Of a stretch of DNA of 64,000 nt, positions 49,601 to 59,900 are shown piece by piece. Position numbers and translations under genes: made by a program. A model generated the notes under the pieces. The model made no database searches and was not told where the DNA came from. It saw nothing but the letters and a program-made list of their open reading frames with translations. How positions within the stretch are numbered: position 1 is the first letter of the stretch; the number at the start of each line of letters is the position of its first letter. The stretch lies in assembly GCA_948567375.1 (NCBI GenBank), contig OX419759.1, forward strand, positions 32,465,493 through 32,529,492. Reading direction: 5' to 3'. This stretch comes from Lunularia cruciata. Taxonomy: Eukaryota > Streptophyta > Marchantiopsida > Lunulariales > Lunulariaceae.

Positions 49601-50144
49601 CAAACAGCAGTCACTCCAGGCAGCTTCTCAGCCATCCAAATCTTCTAAACCTTCTTCACTCCCCACCCAATTGCGTCCGCAAGTTGCCAGCACATCTAAT
49701 GCCTTGCAAGGAACTCGTCCTCCATCATCTCGAACCAACCTACGTCCTCCGATTCCGATTTCTCCTCCTTCTCCTTCTTCTTTCCAAGAAATCCAGTCTC
49801 GTTCCCGACGTCTCCCACAACCTCACTCACCCAAACCACAAGCCCAATCCAGCACACGTCCCCAGTTTTCAACGTCGCTACCTGGTCCTTCAAATGTAAG
49901 GTCACCTACTTCAAGCGGAGAAAGAGGAACAAGCGCAGAGGACATCAAGAATATTGTGGCTTCCTGCAGCCTGGTGTATTTCAACATTAAGGTAACTCTA
50001 AAACAACATCGTCTAAGAATGTTGACAGGATATTGGGATACAAAAATTAAGGGGGAAAATTACGGATACAATCCAACACACGCGATAAGACCTATCATCT
50101 ACGAGTCACTCTGCCTATCAGAGTTTTACGCTCTGATCCAATAA
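37684..50144 (+). CDS. HAP2: HAP2/GCS1-like gamete fusogen with giant tail
   Basis: Single-pass membrane protein of the HAP2/GCS1 family, the class II-like fusogen that merges gamete membranes. The start is 37684 or, more likely for a signal peptide, 37753 (LRVLLLLLIFLLHL). Exons I can support: to 37947; 39802-39942; 40045-about 40130; 40428-40467; 40695-about 40800; 41411-41522; 41678-41818; 42055-42237; 42584-42664; 42882-42988; 43170-43284; about 43678-43751; 43843-43939; 44075-44163; 44350-44507; 44954-50144. Small exons near 40.9-41.3 and 43.4 kb remain unresolved. Family landmarks are SKLDYC near the N-terminus, QGFCCLC, YEIQEPNLKLSIQV, SLYLSIPNQE, YTLNGSECYKIG, and a cysteine-rich stretch before the membrane helix (IIVVIGGILTTVAVGIGIYL). 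The tail of about 1,680 residues is exceptional. The missing small exons mean the full frame is not proven. Confidence 0.88.
38128..38258 (+). mobile_element. Tiny LINE insertion in HAP2 intron 1 with 12-bp TSD
   Basis: The direct repeat CCTGTGTTGAAA occurs at 38128-38139 and 38247-38258. Between them lie 107 bp: about 95 bp of the LINE 3' end (ending ACGCGGTCGCCTTTTT), in plus orientation, preceded by a short extra segment. Bases 38147-38173 form a perfect fold-back, GTAACATGGGGC / TTA / GCCCCATGTTAC. Confidence 0.9.
45185..46640 (+). repeat. Poly-Lys / Asp-Ser low-complexity coding block
   Basis: Runs of AAG/AAA/AGG codons giving KKKKK tracts alternate with DSDSD tracts, at least five of them between 45730 and 46200. 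Such mixed basic and acidic tracts would be strongly disordered, and the SD tracts are typical casein kinase 2 substrates (inference from sequence type). Confidence 0.9.
46643..48190 (+). repeat. Tail repeat set A (about 98 residues)
   Basis: Copies of (E/A)AK-(R/K)-(A/V)-ERK-x-(K/R)K followed by D(Y/W)xGM start near 46643, 47533, 47826 and 48112. The linkers of the later copies share (E/A)ExxPxLPxxS...DISE(M/L)(P)xA, then a Lys-rich stretch and P(E/Q)E(L/V)xxL. The last three are spaced 293 and 286 bp. Confidence 0.85.
48330..49080 (+). repeat. Tail repeat set B (about 95 residues)
   Basis: Three copies begin near 48330, 48615 and 48900 with a basic QSKHRKKAK-type block, then a Gln/Asn-rich QPxQ(D/S)VVN-type stretch, then an acidic DDD(I/V)xTxxxxMFAE segment and LIEPPP. 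The third copy is the most diverged. Confidence 0.75.
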
Positions 50145-53100
50145 TGCTTGCACAGAACTTCGACTACATGCATACTGAGTTTCCCAAAGGTGACTTAGCC
50201 ACCATCTGCTATTCAAAACAAAGGTAGATTATTTACTCGGAAACCCTCGCCAGATACGTCCTGTTCTAGAGATTGACCGCGAGCGCATGGTTTGCAACTT
50301 GCTTACAATGCAGCTTTCGATTTACACTGTGCACATATCGCGTTCAAGGCCATACAACTTACTAAACTATCTGTATCTAACGGTATTAGCTGAAAGGAAC
50401 ACGGCAAAACAATGTGGTCCTTTCTCGTTACAAAAATGTATTTCGATGTAATGCAGGTGTTAAAACTGGACAGATTTGCAAAGCATTCAGATCTGATTGG
50501 GCATAGCATCTCTGTAATCGGCACTTTAGAACCAGGTGCAAATGGCATGTTTATGTTCAAACTATCAAAAAGTTACGAAACCCGTGTGAAGGAGACAAAA
50601 GATAAAACTCGTAACGTGACCATGGAGTCTGTCAGCAATCTTCCTTGCTTCGATCAGCTATTGACGGTGAAATTTCTGACCCGTCTAATGACTATCTCAA
50701 AACTTAGATATGGTCTCTATACTTCGCTTGCCCTAACTGCTTCATTCATCCGCTTCAATAATATTGATGATTACGTTATTAATATGAACGAATACTACAG
50801 TTCGAGATGGGAGGGGAAAACTGACGAATGCCCGTAGAATCAGGTTATCCTTTCAAATCCTAGTCTCTTTGACAAACTGAGATAGTCAGGATAGCTCATG
50901 AGTAAAGTTCTTCAACCTCTAGATTTTGCTATCCTGCATGAAGAGCGGATTACAACCAATATCGTATCGGGCTGTTATTGCACAGATTGACCAAGCCATG
51001 GAGTTGATTACTACTCATCCACGATTCAGCTGTATCAACAAAATATGACCAGGACTTGATCAAGAGGACCAAAGTCCTCGTGGCTTTACCGTCCATCGCC
51101 AGGAAACCAATTGCCCTGACTCCAGGACATCTCCAGGACGGTCCAACAACTAAACGAGAATAAATGTACTTCGAAAACTTCATTCCCACAGTCTTCGTTA
51201 AAGCTACAGGTGGGTACTCAAAGAAAACCAAGCCTCCAAACTTGTTCAGGTTGGTATATACTCGAGCGATAGGAGCAAACTTTCACCCGTGATCTCCCGG
51301 GTAACCTCCACCGCAATTCGTTAGCTTCATATCCACTTTAGTTCTTTTGTTACTTTTGAGTGGCAGGACTGAATAATTTCCCCAAGAGATTCAAATTTTC
51401 TCCTGACTTCCTTTTTCTTTCTAAGATCTTTGGGTATACTCGAGTTGTTCCAGTTGCTATATAGTCGAGCGATGTTAGCAAACTTCCACCAGGAACTCCG
51501 TGATAGCCTTCACATTCATTCATTAGCTTTAGTATCCACTTTAATTCTTTCGATACTTTCCAGGGTCCGGACTGAAGTATTTCCAGAAAGATTCAAATTT
51601 TCTCTTGATTTCCATTTCCTAAGATCTCCGCCTAGTTTATACAGATGACGATTTTACATACCTTGTCTTCGTTTCTTCAGGTAAAGCAATAAATCAATCA
51701 TCACACATCTGCGTCCACCAAGCTTCAGTCTATCGCCGTTAACAAAACGCTGGAGATCAGGACCCCCCGTTACGAAGTTTGACGAGTTCAATCTTGAAAG
51801 CTGATGGAAACTTCAGCTACCTCTCCATGGACTGCCATCGAATGAACACCCCCACACGTCCATTGAGTTGTCCGCAACCACCCTTGCGCACAAGTTCAGG
51901 TTAAACAGCGAATCCTGGAGAAATAGTGATCAATAGTGAAACCACATACTCATATCAGATGTTGTCGAAGATTGCCGAAACTAATAACACTCATATAAGA
52001 CATGTATCAGCAGCTTGGACAATTTTCTAAGCCCGATTGTATAATTCGATTCTATGAAGTATCATTGCTTATAATTTGATGCAAGATTTGTCCAAGCCAG
52101 CACGATATAGAGCACCAGAGTATTAGTTTGAAATGAATGACCGTCTGCTATTGGCATGGTAGGAAGTGACAAAGCTTAGATTCGCAATAGCACATGGAGT
52201 AGGTATGTCAACAAGTTCTCACACCGTGAATAAAACCTGTCATTTAATGCAAGTTCAGGATATAAATTTCTTCATGAAATCGGATCCCCCCTATCAAGAC
52301 GGCCCAGAAACAGATCAAACATGGATGTAAATGCTGCAAAACTTAAACATATGTTGCTTCCAGTCAGGAATATGAGAAAGAGATCCTGTAGGTCGAGAAC
52401 CTCAATTAACCCCATCCAAGCTAAATCGCAAACCTTTCACCATAATTAGTTCTAGAAGCAGCACTGCATACCATCATAGACGAACAATACAAGGAAGAAA
52501 ATGAAAGAAAAGCATACCTTCTCTGCCAATCACTCGTGGAGGAGAGCAGATATATAGCACTGCACAACACGTGAAACTTGGTCTGGTCGACTCTCTGCGT
52601 AGCCGTCAATGTACAGTACTGTAGCTTAATGTATCAACAGCAAGTCGTTAAGCGATAATCCCTTTGACGGGTCGTTGAAGGATATCTCGTATTTGCTAAC
52701 TCCTTCCGAAGCTGAGTATGAACATGATCTCGGGTCCGAATCTGAAGGAGAGGCGGCACGTCTTCAAATGAAATCTCTGCTGGTTAGAAATCACAAGTTA
52801 AACCATCTTGACTTGTGATTCCTAAGTTGACCTGAAAGTTGAAAACGTGTGAAATGCTCAATGACGATGAAGGAAAGTTGATGTTTAATCTTCGGCCTTA
52901 TAGATTTTGGCACCTTGACGAACTTAAGATAAAATTCAGAATTTTCTCGTCTAATTGCACTCGCTATTTAGGCAAGAGTGTGCATAGTTTTTACCCCGAT
53001 CAGTCATATTTGGTGATTTTAGTCTCCTCAGAAGTTAATGCGAAACTCAAATATGCTGAAATTATTCTAAAGAGGGCTAATCCACTCATCTGCTGCGAAA

Positions 53101-54191
53101 CCATTTTCACGCGTGCATAACTTCTATCAAGTTCAATCTCGGTGATGTGAACGGAATAGAATCAGTCTACATGTGAGTTACATGTCGTCGACTAACAAAC
53201 TCCCGTTAAAACCACATTCGGACTGTTTACCAGCCCTAGTTTACCATTTAATTGTCGGTAGTATAAGTGCGAGATAGCTGCAAGGACCTCCGCAAATGCC
53301 TGAAGGCGCTCACGTGGCCGGCAAGCTAATACAGGTCTAGTTCACCAATTCATGTTCATTAAGGAATTTTGACAATTACGGTGCTCGCAATCATCGCGAA
53401 TAGAATCTTCACGGACTTGATCTCGGTTTTCAGCTTTCTCTACAAAGGAAGAACGAAGTCGGTCAAACACATCGTGACTCGAGGAAGTGCTCAACTGCAA
53501 AAGATGCCTGCTCGTGCCACCAATTCCGTGTCGTGGCAGGAAGGAACTTCCGAACTTTCAGAATGGTCCCCTCGTTGCATGAGGCGCGTGCAACCGGGAG
53601 TCGCCTGTTGGTCCCTCGAGTGAAGGAGGAGGAGGGCCCTTATTAGGCGGCTGGCACGTGTCGATGTCATCGCCGGACTGGATTCCGACTGTGCACTGAA
53701 AATGACGGGCAGGGTGAAACTGCCTACACTAGTCTGAAGTGTACTCAGGCAGCTGCTTATCACCGGTGCTTTAAAGGCCGAGCGATTCCGCTGCCGATTT
53801 CGGGCTTCTGAACTTCTGGAGGGACGATGTATTATATCTCTCAGGCTTCTTGGAAGTGGGCCATGTGAGAGGGAAAATTGAAGAAAAGTGTATGTCAGAC
53901 CACCCACGAACGAATCGTCCGGACATTTTGGAAAGAGTTTATCGATGACGATTTGACCTGAGTGAGAAACTTGGGGAAGTGAGGGTTCTGGATCCCTCAT
54001 ATAGTATATAGGCTTACGGAATAGTAGCTTAAGCCTAACAGAAGAGCAGGTGATCATATGTGGTGGAATTTGCAAGGGGAGAGGAGTCTGATTGATGTGT
54101 ATGATTTCGTGTTGCGAAGCAGTTGTTGTTTTGATGACATTGTCGATTTCAATTGAAGGTTGATGTGCGTTGCGGAAACGAGCGTGTCGCA
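50145..54191. other. Intergenic region between HAP2 and NDB
   Basis: No gene recognised. An open stretch at 50458-50837, preceded by ATGCAG, could be an alternative last exon of HAP2; its protein has no known motif. An imperfect direct repeat with 203-bp spacing (TCGAGCGAT at 51262 and 51465) covers about 51245-51640. The upstream part of the next gene's promoter lies near 53.5-54.19 kb. Confidence 0.5.
51245..51640. repeat. Imperfect tandem duplication, 203-bp period
   Basis: Two copies share TCGAGCGAT...AGCAAACTT(T/C)CACC, TTAGCTT...TATCCACTTTA and AGATTCAAATTTTCTC. Confidence 0.8.
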
Positions 54192-57100
54192 ATGCGGGGT
54201 ACTCGCTCTGTGACTACGCTGGTTCGTCGCGGCTGGAAGCAGGCGACGACGAACCAGCGGTTTGGTCCTGCTGCTGAGAGGAGCGCTTATACTGGAGCAA
54301 TATTGGCGAGGCGATTGTTTTCCAGTGGAGTAAACGGGGAATCGTCTAAACAAAGCAGAGTTTTCGGTAGAGCTTTGCCCAACTGGGAAAGGGCGCAGTC
54401 TTACAGAGGAGTTATTATCGCACTTGGTGCTAGGTACATATCAGTACTACTTCCCTGCCTGAATGTATGTTTAAGTGGACAAATGTATTACAGGTTCTGA
54501 ACCTGAGTCTCAGTGTTTGTTGTTTGCGTTTTCTCTACTATCTTCTAAGAAAGGGGACCAGTTTACATCTCTGTTCCAATTGAGTAAGCTGCTCTGCAGC
54601 CAACAAACTTTCTCTTGTGGATCCTGAATGGCAATAAGTAGCCTCTGCTGAAATGCCTGATAAAGGATTACATTTATGGCTTTGTTGTGTCTTCGAGGTC
54701 GATGCGTTTGTTATAGATTGAAACACCAAAGAATCTAGGAAGTTGTAATGTCAGCAAGTGATTTCTGACATGCAGGATTCAGCCTGCCTTGCTGACTTCA
54801 ATCGGTTAAGTTCATTTCATGTGACACATGTTTAAATGACCGTAGAGTACGACGATCGAACTATACTGAAACATATTTAAGCAACATATCTTCCTTGTTG
54901 TGAAGGGAGAATCGTGCCGGTGTACTCAGATTAGTGTGTAAAATATTTTGCTCAATTTCCCCAAGGGACCCTGAGAAAGACGGGTTCTTCCTTTATCACT
55001 GCAGGGTTTTTGCACCTCACTCCGTTCTTAATTCGTGCTTCCAGTAACACCGTCTACAAACTTTTGTCCGTAGCAAATATCTGTTCTCGCGATCTTCAGT
55101 TTAATTCTTGCTTTCAGCAGGAAGCTAACGAACAGTGTTCTAAGAGTAGTTAGTTCTTTCAAAGAGTGCCCGGATTCAGTGATGTTCCAGCTGTTCTCTC
55201 TTGAGATATCGTAGCTTTAAGTTTCAGACTGCATAAAAGGCATATTTCGCAGGGTAGGTTGCCCTCGCGTCATTAAGTTGCTGAACTTCTCGAAACTTAT
55301 GTAACCATTGGCGTGGAGATTGTGTTCTCTTTTGAGTCTACTTGCTGAAAGCAAGTATTAACTGAAAACCACTTAAAGTGTACGTCTTGCTCTTTCTAAA
55401 CTTCGAAATTTCAACCTTGTGCAGAGGTTTTGAATAATTTCTGGTTATGTTACAAAGAAATTAAAAATATCTGGCCTATTCCATTTCTCAACACATCTGC
55501 CTTATATCTGATCAATTGACAAGCCATTTTACGCAGCTCACTTGTCGAAGCTATTCAAAAAGGTCATTCTATTGAGGATTCTGCTCTTGTGCCTTTCTTC
55601 TTTCTTCCAGTGGCTGCTTGGGAGGTTTACTTCTAGTCGCTATCGATGGTGACATCAACCCTATGCGAGCCTTTACATCGATCGATGAAGTTAAAGGAAA
55701 GAAAAAGCTAGTGGTGCTTGGCACGGGTTGGGGAGGAATGAGCTTCTTGAAGGACATTGATACAGACCTTTATGATGTCAAGATAATCTCGCCTCGGAAT
55801 TATTTTGTTTTTACCCCATTATTACCGAGTGTGACAAATGGTACTGTGGAGGCTCGCAGCATAGCCGAACCTGTTCGCCGAATGCTACACAAAGTAAGTC
55901 CTGCTTCATGTTTTCCTACCCTAGATCGCACTTTCCCTTTTGCAGCAGACTGTCCTCTTTACTTTTGGCTTTACGGATGGTAGGTTTGAGTATGGCTTAT
56001 AAAATCCACCTTTGTTGATCTCCCTTAAAGTCTCATTACACGGCTAACTAGTAGGTGGACTTCTCCTATCAAACAGCGCAGCAATCATGCCACTATTTGC
56101 TTATGCTGGTGAAGCTCTGCGTTGCTTAATCCCACATGTTCAGAGACACTAATTTGCCATGTTACATCTTTTGTCTTCCGAAACCTAAACAAACAGAGAA
56201 GAAGCCATAAACAGGTGGAATTTTTTGAGTCAGAGTGTATCGATATTGACCCCGTAAACAAATTGCTCAAATGCCGGGAGGGATCAAAACTTCCACATCC
56301 GGGAAAGGAAGAATTTACAGTGGATTACGACTATTTGGTGGTTGCCGTTGGGGCCACAGCTAACACCTTTGGAACCGCTGGTGTTAAGGAGTACTGTCAC
56401 TTTCTGAAGGTATTCATCTTATTGGAGATAAGATGTCCGATCACCCTTTGTTTGTTTGCAGGTTATGAATATGTATTTCCAGGCCAGTGTTGATGCACAA
56501 GTCATCCGTTTGAGACCTGTCATGAACTGTTTTCTAATCTCAGTCACCTTGCATTCTTTCCTTTTGCAGGAACTAGAGGATGCAGAGAAAATTCGTGACA
56601 GCGTCGTCGATTGCTTTGAAACTGCAAGCCTTCCTCATTTAACGGAAGCTGAACGAAAACGTATGCTTAGTTTTGTGATCGTGGGTGGCGGTCCCACCGG
56701 TGTCGAGTTTGCAGCAGAGCTCTATGATCTTGTGTCCGAGGATTTGATAAAGCTCTACCCAGCGCTTCATAAGCTCGTTAGCGTTACTGTTATTCAATCA
56801 GGAGATCACATCTTAAACACGTTAAGTGGCTTCTTTCTCTATAAGATTGCAGGGAAGCGGGTTGTTTACAATGGGTTCTATATTCCATTAGTAAGATTGT
56901 AGGGAATGATATGACGGAGTACTAGATCTCAGAACTTGGTATACATTTTGGCCTAGCTTGTGAAACTTCTCAGGGCACAGAATGTTCTTCTAACTGTGTC
57001 CACGGTGTTTTGGTATTTCAGGTTTGATCAACGAATCAGTACGTTCGCTGAGGAGAAATTTAAGCGGGATGGTGTAATGGTAAAGACGAATTGTCGTGTG

Positions 57101-59091
57101 CTGAAAGTCAATGAGAAAGATGTTCTCGTCAAGGAGAAAGCCACCGGACAAGAGGTTAATGTTCCCTTCGGTATGGCTGTCTGGTCGACTGGAATTGGTA
57201 CCCGACCTGTGCTCACGAACTTTATGCAGAAGATAGGCCAGGTAATGAACACCCACTGAGAAATTTGTCCCGGCTGAACGCATTCATGGCACTCTCATAG
57301 AAGTGGGAAGTTCAAGGATATCTCAGAAAGGGATTGCTCCTGATTGAGCATGGTGTAGCAGTGGCACAATTCCAGATGTGTATTGAGTTAGGTATGCATC
57401 GGCTCATAACGGTTGCCTTCCACTCACTAGTGAAAACCCCAATTTCAAAGGAGACTTAGCCTACTTTGAGCACCAATTTATGTTAGGTCTTGTGATTGTA
57501 CCTTAAAATGAGACACACAGCTATAAGAGCTGGAAGTCCCGTATCATACTTTTTAAGTGGTCACATGTGGTTGATGCAGGCAGATAGAAGGGCGCTAGCA
57601 ACCGATGAGTGGCTAAGGGTGAAGGGATGTAAGGATGTCTGGGCAGTTGGTGATTGTTCTACCATTGAACAGCGGAAAATTATGGTATGCAAGATTTCTG
57701 CCACTGTCACGAAATTTGTGCTATCACTCCTGCCACCAGCTAAAGTCCAGCAGATTATATCTCATCTTCTTTCCTACGACCATGGAAGGAAAAGAACTTC
57801 TTACTACCTTCCTTGAAAAAGCAGAGAAGTAGAGGTAGGCAAAGTATCTAATGTACTCAAGAAGGGAAAGTGAAGAAGCTAACTTCGTGTTCACGTTCTG
57901 TCGACTTTACAGGATGATATCGCCTACTTGTTTGATAAGGCTGACTTGGATCGTTCAGGAACCTTGGACCTAGACGAGTTCCAGAAAACAATGGAACTAG
58001 TCAAAGAAAGGTATCCGCAAATTTCAGTTTACTTATCGCGTCGAAACCTCAGGCATGTGGTGGAACTCATGAACATCTCTTCGGAAAAGAGGAAAGAGGT
58101 GCAGATGAGTCTTGACGATTTTAAGAAGGCTCTATCTGATGTGGATAGCCAAATGAAATTATTTCCGGCCACTGCTCAGGTAACATATCTTTATTTTATG
58201 TTGCGTTTGTCCTTCAGTCGAGGATGTTCACTTGCGATTCCGAGATGATATTCGTCTTCGTTGTTATTTCTTTTTTAAGCTTGCTTAAATGTAGGAGCAT
58301 ACTCACATGATCATTTACTTGCAATACTTTAGAGAAGACACCTATTCTGCGCAGCTTCTCACAATGTGAGTTATTCGCGACATAATGAAATGGCATGGAG
58401 AACTGAACTTGCGGTCGCGTTTCTCCTTCAGGTTGCCGCCCAACAAGGAGTATATTTAGCCAGCTGTTTCAATTCCTTGCCCAACACAAGCAAAGAAGAA
58501 GGCCCCTTGCGAGTCCGTGGAGAGGGACGTCATCGTTTTCGACAGTTCAAGTAAGTTTCCACCTTCCTACCATCACGGTGTATATCATTTGCACTCAAGG
58601 CTGGTAGTGGTACCACGGAAGATTTCCCATAAGATAAAAGTACTGGTCTATGCAGGTATAGGCATCTTGGACAGTTTGCACCATTAGGTGGCGAACAATG
58701 TGGAGCAGAATTACCAGGAGACTGGGTGTCTATAGGAAGAAGTACTCAATGGCTTTGGTATTCCGTGTATGCCAGGTACGTATCTTCAGCCTCTCCAAGA
58801 ATCTTGTGCTTCACAGGAATCACGTTTGTCTAAATCTCGAAATAGCCTTCGTCACCAGAGCATGATAAAATTCTGGAAGCTTTCTACATGGGCATCAATA
58901 CGTACGAGTGACTTACGGGTCTCGGCGTGATTTGTATCAATCCATAGGAGTTTGTTTAGGTATAAGTATGTCCTGACCACGTGCCTATGGTATTTTCCTG
59001 CAGTAAACAAGTAAGCTGGCGAACAAGAGCGTTGGTAATGTTTGACTGGACCAAGCGTCTAGTTTTTGGTAGAGACTCTAGCCGCATGTAA
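54192..59091 (+). CDS. NDB: External type II NAD(P)H dehydrogenase, EF-hand (NDB)
   Basis: Rotenone-insensitive flavoenzyme that oxidises cytosolic NAD(P)H at the outer face of the mitochondrial inner membrane and passes electrons to ubiquinone. Ten exons: 54192-54433, 55611-55893, 56197-56409, 56570-56820, 57022-57241, 57580-57684, 57913-58179, 58432-58550, 58656-58775, 59004-59091. They total 1,908 nt with matching phases, giving 635 residues. The N-terminus is Arg/Ser-rich with ARRLFSSG, a mitochondrial presequence. FAD-fold motif [14 protein letters not shown](P)H-fold motif [17 protein letters not shown]; an EF-hand loop [12 protein letters not shown]; conserved C-terminus [14 protein letters not shown] to [23 protein letters not shown] has glutamine where NADH-type enzymes carry an acidic residue, as in plant NDB1, so NADPH preference is inferred. 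The start is the first ATG in frame; an acceptor at 56214 instead of 56196 would drop six residues. Confidence 0.96.
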
Positions 59092-59491
59092 GGCTTCGGC
59101 ATTTTGTGTAAGTAATCCGAGTGACGTTTTCCAGCAGACTGGTCCTGTTCGCCGTTAGCGTTCCTGTAAAATCTTGTTACTTCGTTGGGAATGTGGCCAG
59201 TTCATGCAAAATATATAAAAGTTCTTTTATCCAAATTGAGATTTGAGAAATTGATTCTAGGGTAGATGTGAATAAAGTTACTTATGAACTTTTCAAGTCT
59301 CTTGTGGTGTATTTCTGAGGGGTTCTCAAGTGCGTCGGTGTTGGGCATGAGTTGAAGCGTTGAAATGAAGAATAGTAAAGAATGTACCAATTGGAACACA
59401 TGTTGGGCATGAGTTCCATTGTTGGTAATTCTTTTAATTTTGAATCATAGGAAACTACATATCCCATTCCATTCCGATGATGTAGGATATT

Positions 59492-59900
59492 GGGTCAAGT
59501 GGGAAAGTACTATATCCTTTGTCTACTACTAGTTCTATTGATAAAACTATTTCATCCATTTATTTATTCTATCATGTTAGAAGGACAAAGAATACTATTA
59601 GAGGTTTAGATTATTAACTTAAATAGTTTTTATGTTTTGAAAGACCATTGTTTGCACAAGCATGGTGCATTGCCTATGAAGTAGAATAATGGGTCAAGTG
59701 GGAAAGAGCACTGGAGGGGTGACAGGAGCATTATATCCTTTGTTTATTTCTAGTTCTATTGATAAAACTTTCTTGTCCATATATTTATTCTATCATGTTA
59801 AGGAAAAAGAGTACCATTAGAGGTTCTAGATTATCAATCTAAATGGTTTTTATGTTTTGAAAGACCATGGTTTTGCACGAGCACTGTGCATTGCCTATGT
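59492..59900. repeat. Imperfect tandem duplication, 199-bp period
   Basis: GGGTCAAGTGGGAAAG at 59492 and 59691 start two units. They share TAGTTCTATTGATAAAACT, TTTATTCTATCATGTTA, TTTTTATGTTTTGAAAGACC and GTGCATTGCCTATG. Confidence 0.85.

Larger units (their letters stand above)
44954..50144 (+). other. Giant terminal exon of HAP2 (TM helix and tail)
   Basis: Acceptor GTGCAG at 44948-44953. The joined frame reads NCTTS, then DLACFIRNYCW, the transmembrane helix, and about 1,680 cytoplasmic residues to TAA at 50142-50144 without a stop. Order: Lys/Arg-rich and Asp-Ser blocks (45185-46640); Q/G/Y/P segment (46705-46940); Lys-rich linkers and three to four roughly 98-residue repeats (46640-48190); three roughly 95-residue repeats with MFAE and LIEPPP (48330-49080); Pro/Ser/Gln-rich end (49150-49900). 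A possible donor at 49993 (AAG|GTAACT) could instead splice out the last 50 residues. Confidence 0.85.
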
